Positions 23,788-32,090 of a stretch of 64,000 nt of DNA are shown here, one piece after another. The position numbers and the translations under genes were made by a program. This stretch comes from Nitratireductor mangrovi (lineage in GTDB: Bacteria; Pseudomonadota; Alphaproteobacteria; Rhizobiales; Rhizobiaceae), in assembly GCF_007922615.2 (NCBI RefSeq), contig NZ_CP042301.2, forward strand, positions 2,046,001 through 2,110,000. Reading direction: 5' to 3'. Within the stretch, counting starts at the first letter, position 1, and each line of letters opens with the position of its first letter. The notes under the pieces are model-generated. The model searched no databases. It was given only the letters and a program-made list of their open reading frames with translations, and had not been told where the DNA came from.

Positions 23788-24251
23788 TCCCGATCCCCGC
23801 TCGACCGTTTTTCTGCGGCGGACTGCCGGAGCTTCAGGAGCCGCGCCCTCACCTCTGCACCATAAGAACGCAGCCTGCCCGGCTCCCACATCTGGAAGAA
23901 ATGCCCCCGCCCCACAAAAGCGACATCCGCATCGATACCCGTATGTTCGCGCAGGAAATCGGACACCTGGATGCGCCCCTCGCGATCGATCTTCAGGAAC
24001 GCCCCGTCGCCATGGCAGAAGAACGACATGTCGTCGGCGGTCTGCAGGAACGGATCCTCCTCCCCGATCCGCGCCTCGTAGCGATCGAGCAGATCGAGCC
24101 CGCCAACATCCAGCGCCGGCACGTCCAGCGCCCTCAACGCGTAGAGCTCCGAAAAGCCGCGCTTCTGCAACACCGTACGGAAATGTGCCGGCACGGAGAC
24201 CCGCCCCTTTGAATCGATCCGGTTGATGGAACTCGACAGAAAACGGTCCAT
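23784..24251 (-). CDS. mraZ: Transcriptional regulator MraZ
   Basis: MraZ is a DNA-binding protein that autoregulates the dcw/mra operon. The 155-residue protein has two SpoVT-AbrB-type repeats, each around a D-x-K/E-G-R core ([16 protein letters not shown] near residue 10 and [15 protein letters not shown] near 87). It is the first gene of the cluster. Four TGGG repeats of 10-bp period lie 186-219 bp upstream of its ATG and match the kind of site MraZ binds. Start ATG at 24251. Confidence 0.96.
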   Translation of the reverse strand: MDRFLSSSINRIDSKGRVSVPAHFRTVLQKRGFSELYALRALDVPALDVGGLDLLDRYEARIGEEDPFLQTADDMSFFCHGDGAFLKIDREGRIQVSDFLREHTGIDADVAFVGRGHFFQMWEPGRLRSYGAEVRARLLKLRQSAAEKRSSGDRE

Positions 24252-24436
24252 GACTCGATACAGCCGCCTTCGCCGCCGCGCTTGCCTTCATCACATCGTC
24301 CGCGCCGCAGCACGGTCCCCAGTCGCCGCCGCCCGGGACCCCGCCAGCAACAAAGCGCCGCCAGCCGTCCGCCCCCGTAGCGGCCGGCTTTTTCGACGCT
24401 GAACTCGTCACTGGAACGAAGATCGGAATGTGATTT

Positions 24437-24470
24437 TGGGATATCATGGGCCAATATGGGCGTCAATGGG
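24437..24470 (+). promoter_or_regulatory. Putative MraZ operator (four TGGG repeats)
   Basis: TGGG occurs at 24437-24440, 24447-24450, 24457-24460 and 24467-24470, an exact 10-bp period. Published E. coli MraZ sites are TGGGN direct repeats separated by 5 nt, the same spacing. Here the repeats read TGGG on the plus strand, antisense to mraZ, in the 417-bp space shared with the divergent PLP-lyase gene. The mra promoter itself was not resolved. Confidence 0.75.
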
Positions 24471-24548
24471 AACGTCCCGTTTATCTCCCCGCAGAGCCGC
24501 TTTTGCGGCGCATTTTTCCGGTTCGCCCCGTATTTGTGCCTTGTTAAG

Positions 24549-24565
24549 CCTAACGAAGCGTTAGG
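24549..24565. promoter_or_regulatory. Palindrome between mraZ and the PLP-lyase gene
   Basis: CCTAACG-AAG-CGTTAGG is a perfect 7-bp inverted repeat with a 3-nt centre, 104 bp upstream of the PLP-lyase ATG. It could be an operator for that gene or a distal site for the mra promoter. The rest of 24252-24668 contains no gene I can support. Confidence 0.4.
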
Positions 24566-24668
24566 ACTCGCCATGGCGCCTTGCACGAGCCCGCTTTGCG
24601 GGACTACTAAGCCTGCCAGGAAGGCGCGCGCCGATGCGCCTGTCACCTCGGTTCCGGAAATCTCCGCC

Positions 24669-25784
24669 ATGAGCGAAACGTCTAAAAGCCGCGCCGCGCG
24701 CCTGCCCCATCTGCGCCGCGAAACGCTCAGGAAGGGCGACCCCGTTCCGCTGCCGCTGACGATGGCGGCGATGTTCCACGTGCCCGGTGACCCGACCGGC
24801 TTCAGCCAGTACGGCCGCTTCACCAATCCGACCTGGGATGCTGTGGAAAAGCTGCTCTCGCATCTGGAAGGCGCGACCGCCGTCGCCTTTCCCTCGGGCA
24901 TGGCGGCGATCTCGGCGGTCTTCTTCGGATTGCTGAAGAGCGGCGACAAGGTCTTGCTGCCGGCTGACGGCTACTACACGACCCGCGTGCTGGCGGACCG
25001 GTTCCTGACACCGATGGGTATCGCGGCCGAGACACGGCCGACGGCAACTTTCCTCGACGGCGGGTTCGCTGGGTACCGGCTCGTCTTTGTCGAGACACCC
25101 GCCAATCCGGGTCTCGACATCTGCGATATCGCGGCTGTCGCCAGCGAGGCGCGCGCCGCCGGCGCCATCACCGTCGCCGACAACACCACCATGACACCCT
25201 ACGGCCAGCGTCCGCTCGACCTTGGCATCGACGCGCTCGTGGCCGCCGACACAAAGGCACCGAACGGCCATTCGGATACGCTTTTCGGGCACGTCGCGAG
25301 CCGCGACCCGGCCATCATCGAGGCGGTGACCGACTGGCGCAAGCTCGCCGGCGGCATCCCGGGGCCATTCGAGGCCTGGCTTGTCCACCGCGGTCTGGAA
25401 ACGCTGGAACTGCGCTTCGATCGCATGTGCGCCTCGGCAGAACTCATCGCGCGCCGCCTGAGAGAGCACGCCGCCGTAAGAGCCGTCCGCTATCCGGGAC
25501 TGGAAGACGACCCGGCCCACAACCTCGCCCGCGCGCAGATGGAGCGTTTCGGCTTCCTGGTCGGGCTGACACTTGGTTCGATGGACCGGGCCGAGGCCTT
25601 CATCGACCAGTGCGCCCTCATCCAGCCAGCGACCTCTTTCGGCGGCGTTCACACCTCGGCCGAACGCCGGGCGCGCTGGGGCGACGCCGTCGATCCCGGC
25701 TTCGTGCGCCTGTCGGTCGGCTGCGAGCCTGTTGAGGAACTGTGGGGTGCGATCGAAGCGGCGCTCGAAGCCGCCGGGCAGTGA
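24669..25784 (+). CDS. Cys/Met-metabolism PLP enzyme (cystathionine gamma-synthase/lyase family)
   Basis: This is a 371-residue fold-type I PLP enzyme of the MetB/MetC/MetZ family. The family makes or cleaves C-S bonds in cysteine and methionine metabolism. Visible motifs include the substrate segment YGRFTNPTWDAVEKLLSHLEG (shortened here to its first 20), PSGMAAISAVF, VETPANPGLD and the PLP lysine in ADTKAPNGHSD. The tail VDPGFVRLSVGCE is typical. Rhizobial copies are usually annotated cystathionine beta-lyase, but these motifs do not separate lyase from gamma-synthase. I chose the ATG at 24669; the frame is open to 24456, but that would place the MraZ repeats inside the gene and adds non-family sequence. 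Confidence 0.85.
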   Translation: MSETSKSRAARLPHLRRETLRKGDPVPLPLTMAAMFHVPGDPTGFSQYGRFTNPTWDAVEKLLSHLEGATAVAFPSGMAAISAVFFGLLKSGDKVLLPADGYYTTRVLADRFLTPMGIAAETRPTATFLDGGFAGYRLVFVETPANPGLDICDIAAVASEARAAGAITVADNTTMTPYGQRPLDLGIDALVAADTKAPNGHSDTLFGHVASRDPAIIEAVTDWRKLAGGIPGPFEAWLVHRGLETLELRFDRMCASAELIARRLREHAAVRAVRYPGLEDDPAHNLARAQMERFGFLVGLTLGSMDRAEAFIDQCALIQPATSFGGVHTSAERRARWGDAVDPGFVRLSVGCEPVEELWGAIEAALEAAGQ

Positions 25785-25869
25785 TTTGCCCGGCCTGCTT
25801 GAATCGGATTGCAAAGGCCCTGAATCACCTTCGACAGCACCGCCGCCACAGCGCTGATCTGAAAGGAAA

Positions 25870-26302
25870 AATACCAGTCGGCCTGTAAGCCGGGTTCTGT
25901 ATGGCCCCGGCACCCTGAGGCGCCGGAACGTGGCGGCCATTCCTCTGGGACGGACATTGCTGTCCGCCTCAAGCAACCAACCCGGATGACTGGGCCGGAA
26001 ACCGCCCGGAAGTTGCCTTCCACGCCATCCCTATTCGGTCTTGCTCCCGGTGGGGCTTGCCGTGCCACTTCTGTTGCCAGAAGCGCGGTGGGCTCTTACC
26101 CCACCCTTTCACCCTTGCCCCGCCGGCAAAGCGGCCGGCATGCCGGCGGCCGATTTGCAGGCGGGGCGGTTTGCTTTCTGTGGCGCTTTCCCTGGGGTCG
26201 CCCCCGCCGGTCATTTACCGGCACCGTGTTTCCATGGAGCCCGGACTTTCCTCGCTTGCAGCCTTTCGGCGTTTGCAAGCGCGGCCGCCCGGCCGACTGG
26301 CA
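25870..26302 (-). ncRNA. rnpB: RNase P RNA (type A)
   Basis: This is the catalytic RNA of RNase P, which matures tRNA 5' ends. On the minus strand, the conserved GAAAGTCCGGGCTCC lies near the 5' end, and the 3' end reads ACCCGGCTTACAGGCCGACT. The terminal helix P1 forms between GCCAGTCGGCC at the 5' end (about 26292-26301) and GGCCGACTGGT at the 3' end. A T5 run at 25867-25871 follows, consistent with termination. Length is about 430 nt, usual for type A. Ends are accurate only to a few bases. This explains most of the 584-bp protein-free stretch. Confidence 0.95.
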
Positions 26303-26320
26303 CTGCGCATAAAGGCATCC

Positions 26321-26358
26321 GCGGGCGAAAACGCAAGTGCGAAGACGCTTTCGCCCGC
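26321..26358 (-). terminator. Stem-loop between the transglycosylase gene and rnpB
   Basis: GCGGGCGAAA (26321-26330) and TTTCGCCCGC (26349-26358) form a 10-bp perfect stem with an 18-nt loop, 11 nt past the transglycosylase stop. It is placed to end that transcript before rnpB. No long T-run follows, so it could instead be part of the rnpB leader. Confidence 0.5.
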
Positions 26359-26368
26359 GCGATCGCGG

Positions 26369-27304
26369 TCACCCCTTCAGGTGGCGCTTCACCTTGGCGC
26401 AATAGGCGGCCGAGATGCGGTTCATGCGCTTGGCGCCGTGACCGGCATTGTATTTGAGGATCGTGCCGCAGGTGGACCCGCCGCCGAGCTTGTGGGCCTG
26501 GCCCAGGTACTTCATGCCATATTTGATATTGGTTTCGGGGTGGTAGAGACCCTTGGCAGATCCCGAATAACCCATCATGCGCGCCGTCGCCGGCTTGATC
26601 TGCATCAGGCCGATCTCGCCCGCCCGGCCGCGCGCATTGGGACGGAAGTTGCTCTCCACGCGGACCACGGCCGTGGCCAGCGAAACGGGCACGCCATAGC
26701 TCGCCGCGTAGCGGCTGATGATGCCTCCGTAGCTGCCCTTGGCGACGACCACGGGCTTGGCCGCAGCCTTGTCCGCCTTGCCCGGCGCCTGTTTGGTCGT
26801 GCGGGCAGCCTTCTCCTTACTGCTGCTCCGGGCGACCTTGGCGACGGCATCGGGCCGCCGCACCGAGCCGGTCAGCACGTTGTCGATCGCCTCGCTGCCA
26901 GCGCTTTCGGCCGCCGCCTTGGCGTAGCTCGTCGCGTAGCGCACCTCTTCCTTGCCTTCGGCGATCGGCCGCGGGCGCTGAGGCTCGGCTTCATCCCGGT
27001 TACTGCGGGGACTCATGGGGTCGTCGGCGCCGCTGAGCTTCCCATCTGTCGCCTTCTCGATTGCGCGGCTGCCAGCGCTCTCGGCATGCGCCCTGGCGTA
27101 GCTGGTGGCATAGCGGATATCGTCCCCGCTCGGCTCCGTTGCCGATCCCTTCTTCGTGTCCTTCCGGTCGGCCGCCTTGCCCGCCTCGGCGAAGGCCTTT
27201 TCCATATCGGCCGGCCGGCGGCTCGTCGGCTGTTCCTGCGCGTAGGCAACAGGGATCGTCAGTCCAGCGACGAGGATCGCCGAAATCAGGCTGCTTTTCT
27301 TCAT
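26369..27304 (-). CDS. Lytic transglycosylase with duplicated N-terminal motif
   Basis: This is an exported SLT-type lytic transglycosylase that cleaves the MurNAc-GlcNAc bond. The 311-residue protein has a signal peptide (to about YAQ, residue 23), a charged linker, then an SLT domain from about residue 190. The catalytic Glu217 lies in VVRVESNF, followed by GEIGLMQIKPAT and the NIKYGMKYL and YNAGHG motifs. The linker has two near-identical copies of a 21-residue motif, at 63-83 and 121-141, sharing RYATSYA and AESAGS. Their function is unknown to me. It reads towards rnpB with a hairpin between. Confidence 0.92.
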   Translation of the reverse strand: MKKSSLISAILVAGLTIPVAYAQEQPTSRRPADMEKAFAEAGKAADRKDTKKGSATEPSGDDIRYATSYARAHAESAGSRAIEKATDGKLSGADDPMSPRSNRDEAEPQRPRPIAEGKEEVRYATSYAKAAAESAGSEAIDNVLTGSVRRPDAVAKVARSSSKEKAARTTKQAPGKADKAAAKPVVVAKGSYGGIISRYAASYGVPVSLATAVVRVESNFRPNARGRAGEIGLMQIKPATARMMGYSGSAKGLYHPETNIKYGMKYLGQAHKLGGGSTCGTILKYNAGHGAKRMNRISAAYCAKVKRHLKG

Positions 27305-27492
27305 GTTATGGCTGTTGTCTCAGGCTTGGCGGTCCCGCTCCAGGCCGCTCCGTTTCTTTTGCCCGGGCCAACACAAAGGATTGCGCCCGGACGCGAATGA
27401 CCGCCGATTGCCGGGCGATTGGGCGTCAAAGATGTCCGTCAAGCTCAAATTTGTTGTCGGCCTGTTACACGCTAACGGCGAAACGTCGCATC

Positions 27493-28257
27493 TTACGCAA
27501 CGGCACGATCGAGCGTATCGATCAGCCGTGCGAGCGTTTCCTGCGTGGAGCGATCGGCAACGCCGTCGACACGGCTCGGCCTGAAATGGCGCTGGAAGGC
27601 CTCGACGACCACCCTCGTCCTTTCGTCGAAAATACCTGTTGTTTCAATATCATACCCATAGAGACGCAATTGCTCTTGTATGCCCTTGACCGCGAAACCT
27701 TCGCTCCCGGGCTTGGTCTCTTCGGCGTCCGCGATCGGCGACGGCGTCACCAGATGGCCGACGCCGGCCGCATGCAGGAGGTCCCACGGAAACTTTTCCC
27801 CGGGATCGATCTTGCGGCCGACAGCCACGTCGGAATGAGCCAGCACGCGCTCGGGCGCGACAGCATGCCGCGCTGCAACATCGCGGCAAAGCGCGATCAC
27901 GGCGTCGATCTGAACCGCCGGAAAGTCCGGATAGCCAAGGAAGTGACCAGGATTGACGATCTCGATGCCGACCGAGCGCGAATTGATGTCGGTCTCGCCT
28001 TGCCAGGAACTCTTGCCGGCATGCCAGGCCCTCGCGGCCTCCGGCACCATCTGCACGACCGCGCCGTCCTCGTGGACCAGATAATGACTGGAGACGCCAC
28101 TGCGTTCATCACACAGCCAGTCTTCCGCGCCCTGCGCGCTTTCCATGCCCGTATAGTGCAAAAGGATCATGTCGGGCGCCGTGACCGCGACCCTCTGCCC
28201 GAAATTCGGTGAAGGTCGGACACGCGCGCCGCGAAAGTCGGCGGCAAAGCCGCTCAT
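27493..28257 (-). CDS. N-acetylmuramoyl-L-alanine amidase (AmpD/AmiD type) with peptidoglycan-binding domain
   Basis: This amidase_2 family zinc enzyme cuts the MurNAc-L-Ala bond. Predicted zinc ligands are His34 (ILLHYTG), His141 (VLAHSDVAVG) and Asp151 (KIDPGEKFPW). A PG_binding_1 domain is visible near the C-terminus (VKGIQEQLRLYGYDI to VEAFQRHFRP, about residues 190-245). No signal peptide is visible, which favours a cytoplasmic AmpD-like recycling role, although the binding domain resembles AmiD. The start at 28257 overlaps the djlA-like stop by 4 bp. The next 188 bp upstream of the transglycosylase gene show nothing recognisable. Confidence 0.93.
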   Translation of the reverse strand: MSGFAADFRGARVRPSPNFGQRVAVTAPDMILLHYTGMESAQGAEDWLCDERSGVSSHYLVHEDGAVVQMVPEAARAWHAGKSSWQGETDINSRSVGIEIVNPGHFLGYPDFPAVQIDAVIALCRDVAARHAVAPERVLAHSDVAVGRKIDPGEKFPWDLLHAAGVGHLVTPSPIADAEETKPGSEGFAVKGIQEQLRLYGYDIETTGIFDERTRVVVEAFQRHFRPSRVDGVADRSTQETLARLIDTLDRAVA

Positions 28258-28973
28258 GCGCTGACGCGGCCGCGCTCGATCGCCTCGAAGGCGGCATTGA
28301 CCGCGGCGATGCGGTCATTGGCGATGGCGACGAACTCCTCCGGCACCCCGCGCGCGATCAGCCGGTCCGGGTGGCCTTCCGCCACCAGTTTGCGGTAGCG
28401 GGCGCGGATCTCGTCGAATGGCGCGTCGCGGGTGACTCCCAGCACGACATAAGGATCGTCGGGGCCGGTCATGGCGTGGCGCGCCAGGATCGCCTCGAAC
28501 CGGCCCTCATCAATGACGAAGATTTCGGCGATGCGGCGCAGGAAGGCGACCTCGCGCTCGTGCAGATAGCCATCCGCCTTGGCGATGTGGAACAATCCGT
28601 CGAGAATGTCCTCGAGCATCTGGCAATTGGGTGCGCCGGACCCGCACAGCCTGGCCATGCGCTCGGCATAGGCCTCGAAGCCGGCGGTGTCGGTCATCGC
28701 CAGATCGTAGAGCCGCGCCACGTTGCGCTGCTGTTCCTGGGGAACCGCGAAGATCTCGTGGAAGGCGCGCACTTCGTCTTGCGTCACAATGCCGTCGGCC
28801 TTGGCCATCTTGGCTGAAAGCGCGATCATGGCGATCGAGAACGCAACCTTGCGCCGCAGTTCGGGATCGCCTTCGAAGGCGGTGCGCACCGCCTCGACCA
28901 CGTCGGAAACGCCCGAGACGGCGCCCGCCGTCACCCGGGAGATGAAATCGCCAAATCGACCCCAGATCGACAT
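28254..28973 (-). CDS. TerB-DnaJ co-chaperone (DjlA-like)
   Basis: The 239-residue protein has an N-terminal TerB-type helical domain (about residues 40-155, with the repeated KADGxxxxxE pattern at 58-67 and 132-140) and a C-terminal J domain (about 172-235) with the HPD tripeptide at 201-203. This architecture is DjlA-like, but the N-terminal membrane anchor of E. coli DjlA is not evident. It should stimulate DnaK ATPase; the substrate is unknown. The 4-bp overlap with the amidase gene suggests a shared function at the envelope. Confidence 0.9.
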   Translation of the reverse strand: MSIWGRFGDFISRVTAGAVSGVSDVVEAVRTAFEGDPELRRKVAFSIAMIALSAKMAKADGIVTQDEVRAFHEIFAVPQEQQRNVARLYDLAMTDTAGFEAYAERMARLCGSGAPNCQMLEDILDGLFHIAKADGYLHEREVAFLRRIAEIFVIDEGRFEAILARHAMTGPDDPYVVLGVTRDAPFDEIRARYRKLVAEGHPDRLIARGVPEEFVAIANDRIAAVNAAFEAIERGRVSA

Positions 28974-29107
28974 GGGGACTGTCTAGTCGGAATCGGCGGC
29001 GGTGGCGAGTGCAGTTCTGCTCCGGCGATCATGGGTCGCAGGCTCGCTCAATCGTATTTGGCCGAAAGCGGCAAAATTATTCCCGGGTTCTGCGGCAAGA
29101 ACCACGG

Positions 29108-29132
29108 AAAAAGCCGGCGCGAGGCCGGCTTT
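29108..29132 (-). terminator. Rho-independent terminator of the acidic lipoprotein gene
   Basis: GAAAGCCGGC-type stem: AAAGCCGGC (29110-29118), loop GCGAG, GCCGGCTTT (29124-29132). Read on the minus strand it is followed by T5 at 29108-29112. It lies 29 bp past the lipoprotein stop. The rest of the 187-bp gap to the djlA-like gene shows no feature. Confidence 0.85.
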
Positions 29133-29160
29133 CTCGTGGAAAACTCACCGAAATCCGTGA

Positions 29161-29454
29161 TTATTCGGCCGGACGAATTTCCTCTTCCTCGGCAGGCTGC
29201 TCGGGAGCCGCCTCGGTCTCGGCCGGCGCGGCCTCGTCCTGATCAGGCTCGACGCTCTGCGTCGTGGTGTCGTCCGTCGCCGGAGCGTTCTCCTCCTCGA
29301 GCGGAACCGCGTTGGGATCGGTCGGCTCCAGGGGCAGCGTCTCCTGCACCTCCGGCTCCGTGCTCTGCGTGGTGGTCATGTCGGTGTTGTCGCTGCAGGC
29401 GGCAAGGCCGAGCAGGGCAAGCGCCGACGTGGAGGCGATGATCAGTTTCTTCAT
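29161..29454 (-). CDS. Small acidic lipoprotein of unknown function
   Basis: This 97-residue protein has a signal peptide and lipobox (ALLGLAAC), so it is predicted to be lipidated. The mature region is almost entirely Glu, Asp, Thr, Pro and Ala (for example TTTQSTEPEVQETL), with a repeated TTTQS(T/V)EP segment, and is probably disordered. I chose the ATG at 29454 because AAGGAG lies 6 nt upstream; the frame's upstream ATG at 29475 lacks this. It has its own terminator and appears monocistronic. Function unknown. Confidence 0.8.
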   Translation of the reverse strand: MKKLIIASTSALALLGLAACSDNTDMTTTQSTEPEVQETLPLEPTDPNAVPLEEENAPATDDTTTQSVEPDQDEAAPAETEAAPEQPAEEEEIRPAE

Positions 29455-29601
29455 GACGTACTCCTTCCTCTCCATGACCCGTTGTTCGGGCGGTCGCCGG
29501 GGAAATGCCCGGTCAGGAGATTCGTTTCGTCACTTCGCCTTACCGCCGGACACAATCCGTAACCGGAGTACCGGTCGTTCCCAACACCCGGCGCCGGCAC
29601 T

Positions 29602-30126
29602 TCAAAGGCTGGTCGCGCTGCGTGCGGCCTGGTCGTACTGCCCCGAGACCGCGCGCATCATGGCGGCGATGCCCGACAGCGCCTGCTCGTCGAGATTGAG
29701 GCGCTTCATGCTCGCAACCAGCAGCGCCTCGCGCACCTCGTGGTAACGGTCGCAGGCGGCGATACCCGCCGGCGTCGCCCTGACCGTCTTCTCCTTGCCG
29801 CGCCGACCGGTCTTGACCAGGCCGATCGCGGCCAGCTTCTTGATCGCGTAGGAGACCACGTGCACGTCCTCGATGTTGAACATCATGCACAGTTCGCCGA
29901 GTGTCTTTTCGCGGCCGCGATGATTGACGGCATGCAGCAGATGCACCGCCACCGGCTGCAGTCCCGGCACGCCGGCCGCCGCCATGCAACGCACCATCCA
30001 GCGCTCGAAGGAATGGTGCATCAAGGTCATCGCGAACTCTATCTCCGACAGCGCCGGCATGGCGCCGGCGGCCAGATGGGCGGCCGTCACGACCGGCCCG
30101 ACACCGCGTTTTACCGGTTCCGACAT
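29602..30126 (-). CDS. MarR-type winged-helix regulator
   Basis: The 174-residue protein (ATG at 30126) has a helical N-terminus, a winged-helix region (LHAVNHRGREKTLGELCMMF, then VVSYAIKKLAAIGLVKTG) and a basic wing (RRGKEKTVRATPAG). It resembles MarR-family DNA-binding proteins. It begins 2 bp after the dctM stop, so it is the last gene of the TRAP operon and a likely regulator of it and of the divergent hydantoinase gene. Ligand and operator are unknown; two AT-rich direct repeats in the dctP-hyu spacer are candidates. Confidence 0.8.
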   Translation of the reverse strand: MSEPVKRGVGPVVTAAHLAAGAMPALSEIEFAMTLMHHSFERWMVRCMAAAGVPGLQPVAVHLLHAVNHRGREKTLGELCMMFNIEDVHVVSYAIKKLAAIGLVKTGRRGKEKTVRATPAGIAACDRYHEVREALLVASMKRLNLDEQALSGIAAMMRAVSGQYDQAARSATSL

Positions 30127-30128
30127 CG

Positions 30129-31433
30129 TCACCTCGCCAGCATCGTCTGCGGCAGCCACAGCGCCAGTTGTGGAAACAGGACGATCAGCGCGACGGCGAC
30201 GATCATCATCAGGAAGAAGGGCAGCGTCATTCCCGCCACCTTGAGGATATTCTGGCCGGTAAGCCCCTGGATCACGAAGAGGTTGAAGCCGACCGGCGGG
30301 GTGATCTGGCTCATCTCGACCACCAGCACGAGGTAGATGCCGAACCAGATGATGTCGAGGCCGGCCGCCTCGACCATCGGCAGGATGACCGAGGCGGTCA
30401 GCACGACGATGGAAATGCCGTCGAGGAAACAGCCCAGGACCACGAAGAAAAGCGTCAGCGCCGCCAGAAGCGCGTACGGTGACAGGTCCATGCCGGCGAT
30501 GAACTCAGCGAGCGCGCGCGGAATGCCGGTATAGCCCATCGCCACTGTGAGCACCGAGGCGCCGGCCAGAATGAGCACGATCATGCAGGACGTGCGCGAA
30601 GCGTTGCGCAGCGCCTCCACGAAGGTCGAATGGTCAAGCGTGCCCGTGAACCACGACAGGAGGAGCGACAGGACGACGCCCACCACAGCCGCTTCGGTCG
30701 GCGAGGCGAAGCCCCCATAGATCGAGCCGATGACGCCCGCGATCAATGCCAGGATCGGGAAGAGCCGCCGCGTCTGCCAGAGCCTTTGCAGATAGGGCAC
30801 ACGTGGATCCGGATCCGGCATGCGGCTGGCGTTGAACAGCGCCCAGACCGCCGTATAGCCCATGAACAGTGCGGCCAGCATCAGGCCCGGCACGATGCCG
30901 GCGATGAACAGCCGCGCGATCGATTGCTCGGTCGCGGCCCCGTAGACGATCAGGATGATCGACGGCGGAATGAGCAGGCCGAGCGTTCCCGACCCGGCCA
31001 GCGAGCCGATGGCCATGCGCTCGTCGTATCCGCGCCTGTCAAGTTCTGGCAGCGACATGCGGCCAATCGTGGCGGTGGTAGCGGCGGACGACCCCGAAAC
31101 GGCGGCGAAGATGGCACAACCTAGTATGTTGACGTGCAGCAGCCGGCCGGGCAGCCGGCGCATCCAGGGGGCGAGGCCGGCGAACATGTCCTCGGCCAGC
31201 CTGGTCCGGAACAGGATTTCGCCCATCCAGACGAACATCGGCAGCGCGGCAAGGTCCCAGGAGTTGATCGCCCCCCAGACGGTAGTGGCCATCACCGCGC
31301 CCGGCGGCACCGGAACCATCAGGAAGATGGCCGCAAGCCCGGCCACCATGAGCGCCAGCGCGACCCAGAGGCCCGAGGCCAGCAACAGGAGCAGGATGAC
31401 GCCAAGCGTCAGGGAGATGGTCAGGAGGTCCAT
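30129..31433 (-). CDS. dctM: TRAP transporter large permease (DctM)
   Basis: DctM is the 12-helix transport subunit of a tripartite Na+-coupled uptake system. The 434-residue protein is strongly hydrophobic with DctM features: GSGTLGLLIPPSIILIVYG in the middle, and EMSQITPPVGFNLFVIQG near the C-terminus. The ATG at 31433 shares one base with the dctQ stop (TGATG). Substrate cannot be read from the sequence; the divergent 5-oxoprolinase-like gene suggests a small carboxylate or lactam. Confidence 0.95.
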   Translation of the reverse strand: MDLLTISLTLGVILLLLLASGLWVALALMVAGLAAIFLMVPVPPGAVMATTVWGAINSWDLAALPMFVWMGEILFRTRLAEDMFAGLAPWMRRLPGRLLHVNILGCAIFAAVSGSSAATTATIGRMSLPELDRRGYDERMAIGSLAGSGTLGLLIPPSIILIVYGAATEQSIARLFIAGIVPGLMLAALFMGYTAVWALFNASRMPDPDPRVPYLQRLWQTRRLFPILALIAGVIGSIYGGFASPTEAAVVGVVLSLLLSWFTGTLDHSTFVEALRNASRTSCMIVLILAGASVLTVAMGYTGIPRALAEFIAGMDLSPYALLAALTLFFVVLGCFLDGISIVVLTASVILPMVEAAGLDIIWFGIYLVLVVEMSQITPPVGFNLFVIQGLTGQNILKVAGMTLPFFLMMIVAVALIVLFPQLALWLPQTMLAR

Positions 31434-31996
31434 CAGAATTCCTCGCCTGCGGTAACGTCAGGAGCGGCCGTGACATAGGACGGCTCCCGCCCCGTCAGCG
31501 CCGCCGTCAGATCGTCGAGCAACGCGACCGTGAACACGCCGATACCCGCTGCCATCGCCGCCTGCGGAATCCACAGCGGGATGGCGACAATGCCGTATGA
31601 GACCTCGTTGAAGCGGAGGCTGTCGGCGGAGAGCCGCACAGCGTACCAGAAGAAGAAACCGGCGACGGCGGCCGCCAGCGCCAGCACCGCGACCTCGAAA
31701 GCCCGTCTCGCCGCTGGCGGCAGGTGCCCGATCGCCAGTGTGACGCGGATCTGCACGCCGCCGCGCAACGAGCCGGCCAGAGCCAGGAACGAAGCCGCCA
31801 CGAGCAGAAAGCCGGCGATCTCGGCCAGCGACGGCACGAGGAAGCCGTATGGTGGCAGGCCGAACAATGCCAGCCCGGCATCGGTGACCCGTCCCGCCAC
31901 CTGCGCAAACACCAGCAGCGCGATCAGGCACAGCGCAGCCATGGCCAGCCATTCGGCGAGGCCGTACACGCGGTCGAGAAATTGACGCATCGTCAT
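31433..31996 (-). CDS. dctQ: TRAP transporter small permease (DctQ)
   Basis: This is the 187-residue, four-helix small membrane subunit of the TRAP system. Hydrophobic segments lie at about residues 10-32, 52-74, 92-115 and 135-160. A second ATG two codons in (31990) is possible. It lies between dctP and dctM in the standard P-Q-M order and shares one base with dctM. A 94-bp gap with a strong hairpin separates it from dctP. Confidence 0.93.
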   Translation of the reverse strand: MTMRQFLDRVYGLAEWLAMAALCLIALLVFAQVAGRVTDAGLALFGLPPYGFLVPSLAEIAGFLLVAASFLALAGSLRGGVQIRVTLAIGHLPPAARRAFEVAVLALAAAVAGFFFWYAVRLSADSLRFNEVSYGIVAIPLWIPQAAMAAGIGVFTVALLDDLTAALTGREPSYVTAAPDVTAGEEF

Positions 31997-32052
31997 AATC
32001 CCCGCTTCGACGATTGTCCGCCTCGGCGGATGGGCCCGCCGGGCGCATGAGA

Positions 32053-32077
32053 CCCGGACGGTTACACACCGTCCGGG
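32053..32077 (-). terminator. Intercistronic stem-loop between dctP and dctQ
   Basis: CCCGGACGG (32053-32061), loop TTACACA, CCGTCCGGG (32069-32077): a perfect 9-bp stem 14 nt past the dctP stop with no T-run. It is likely a partial terminator or 3'-end stabiliser giving more binding protein than permease. Confidence 0.6.
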
Positions 32078-32090
32078 AATGTCAAAGCGG

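Noticed and set aside
24456-24668. Earlier start for the PLP-lyase gene
   Set aside because: It would put the MraZ repeats inside the coding region, and the added residues do not resemble the family.
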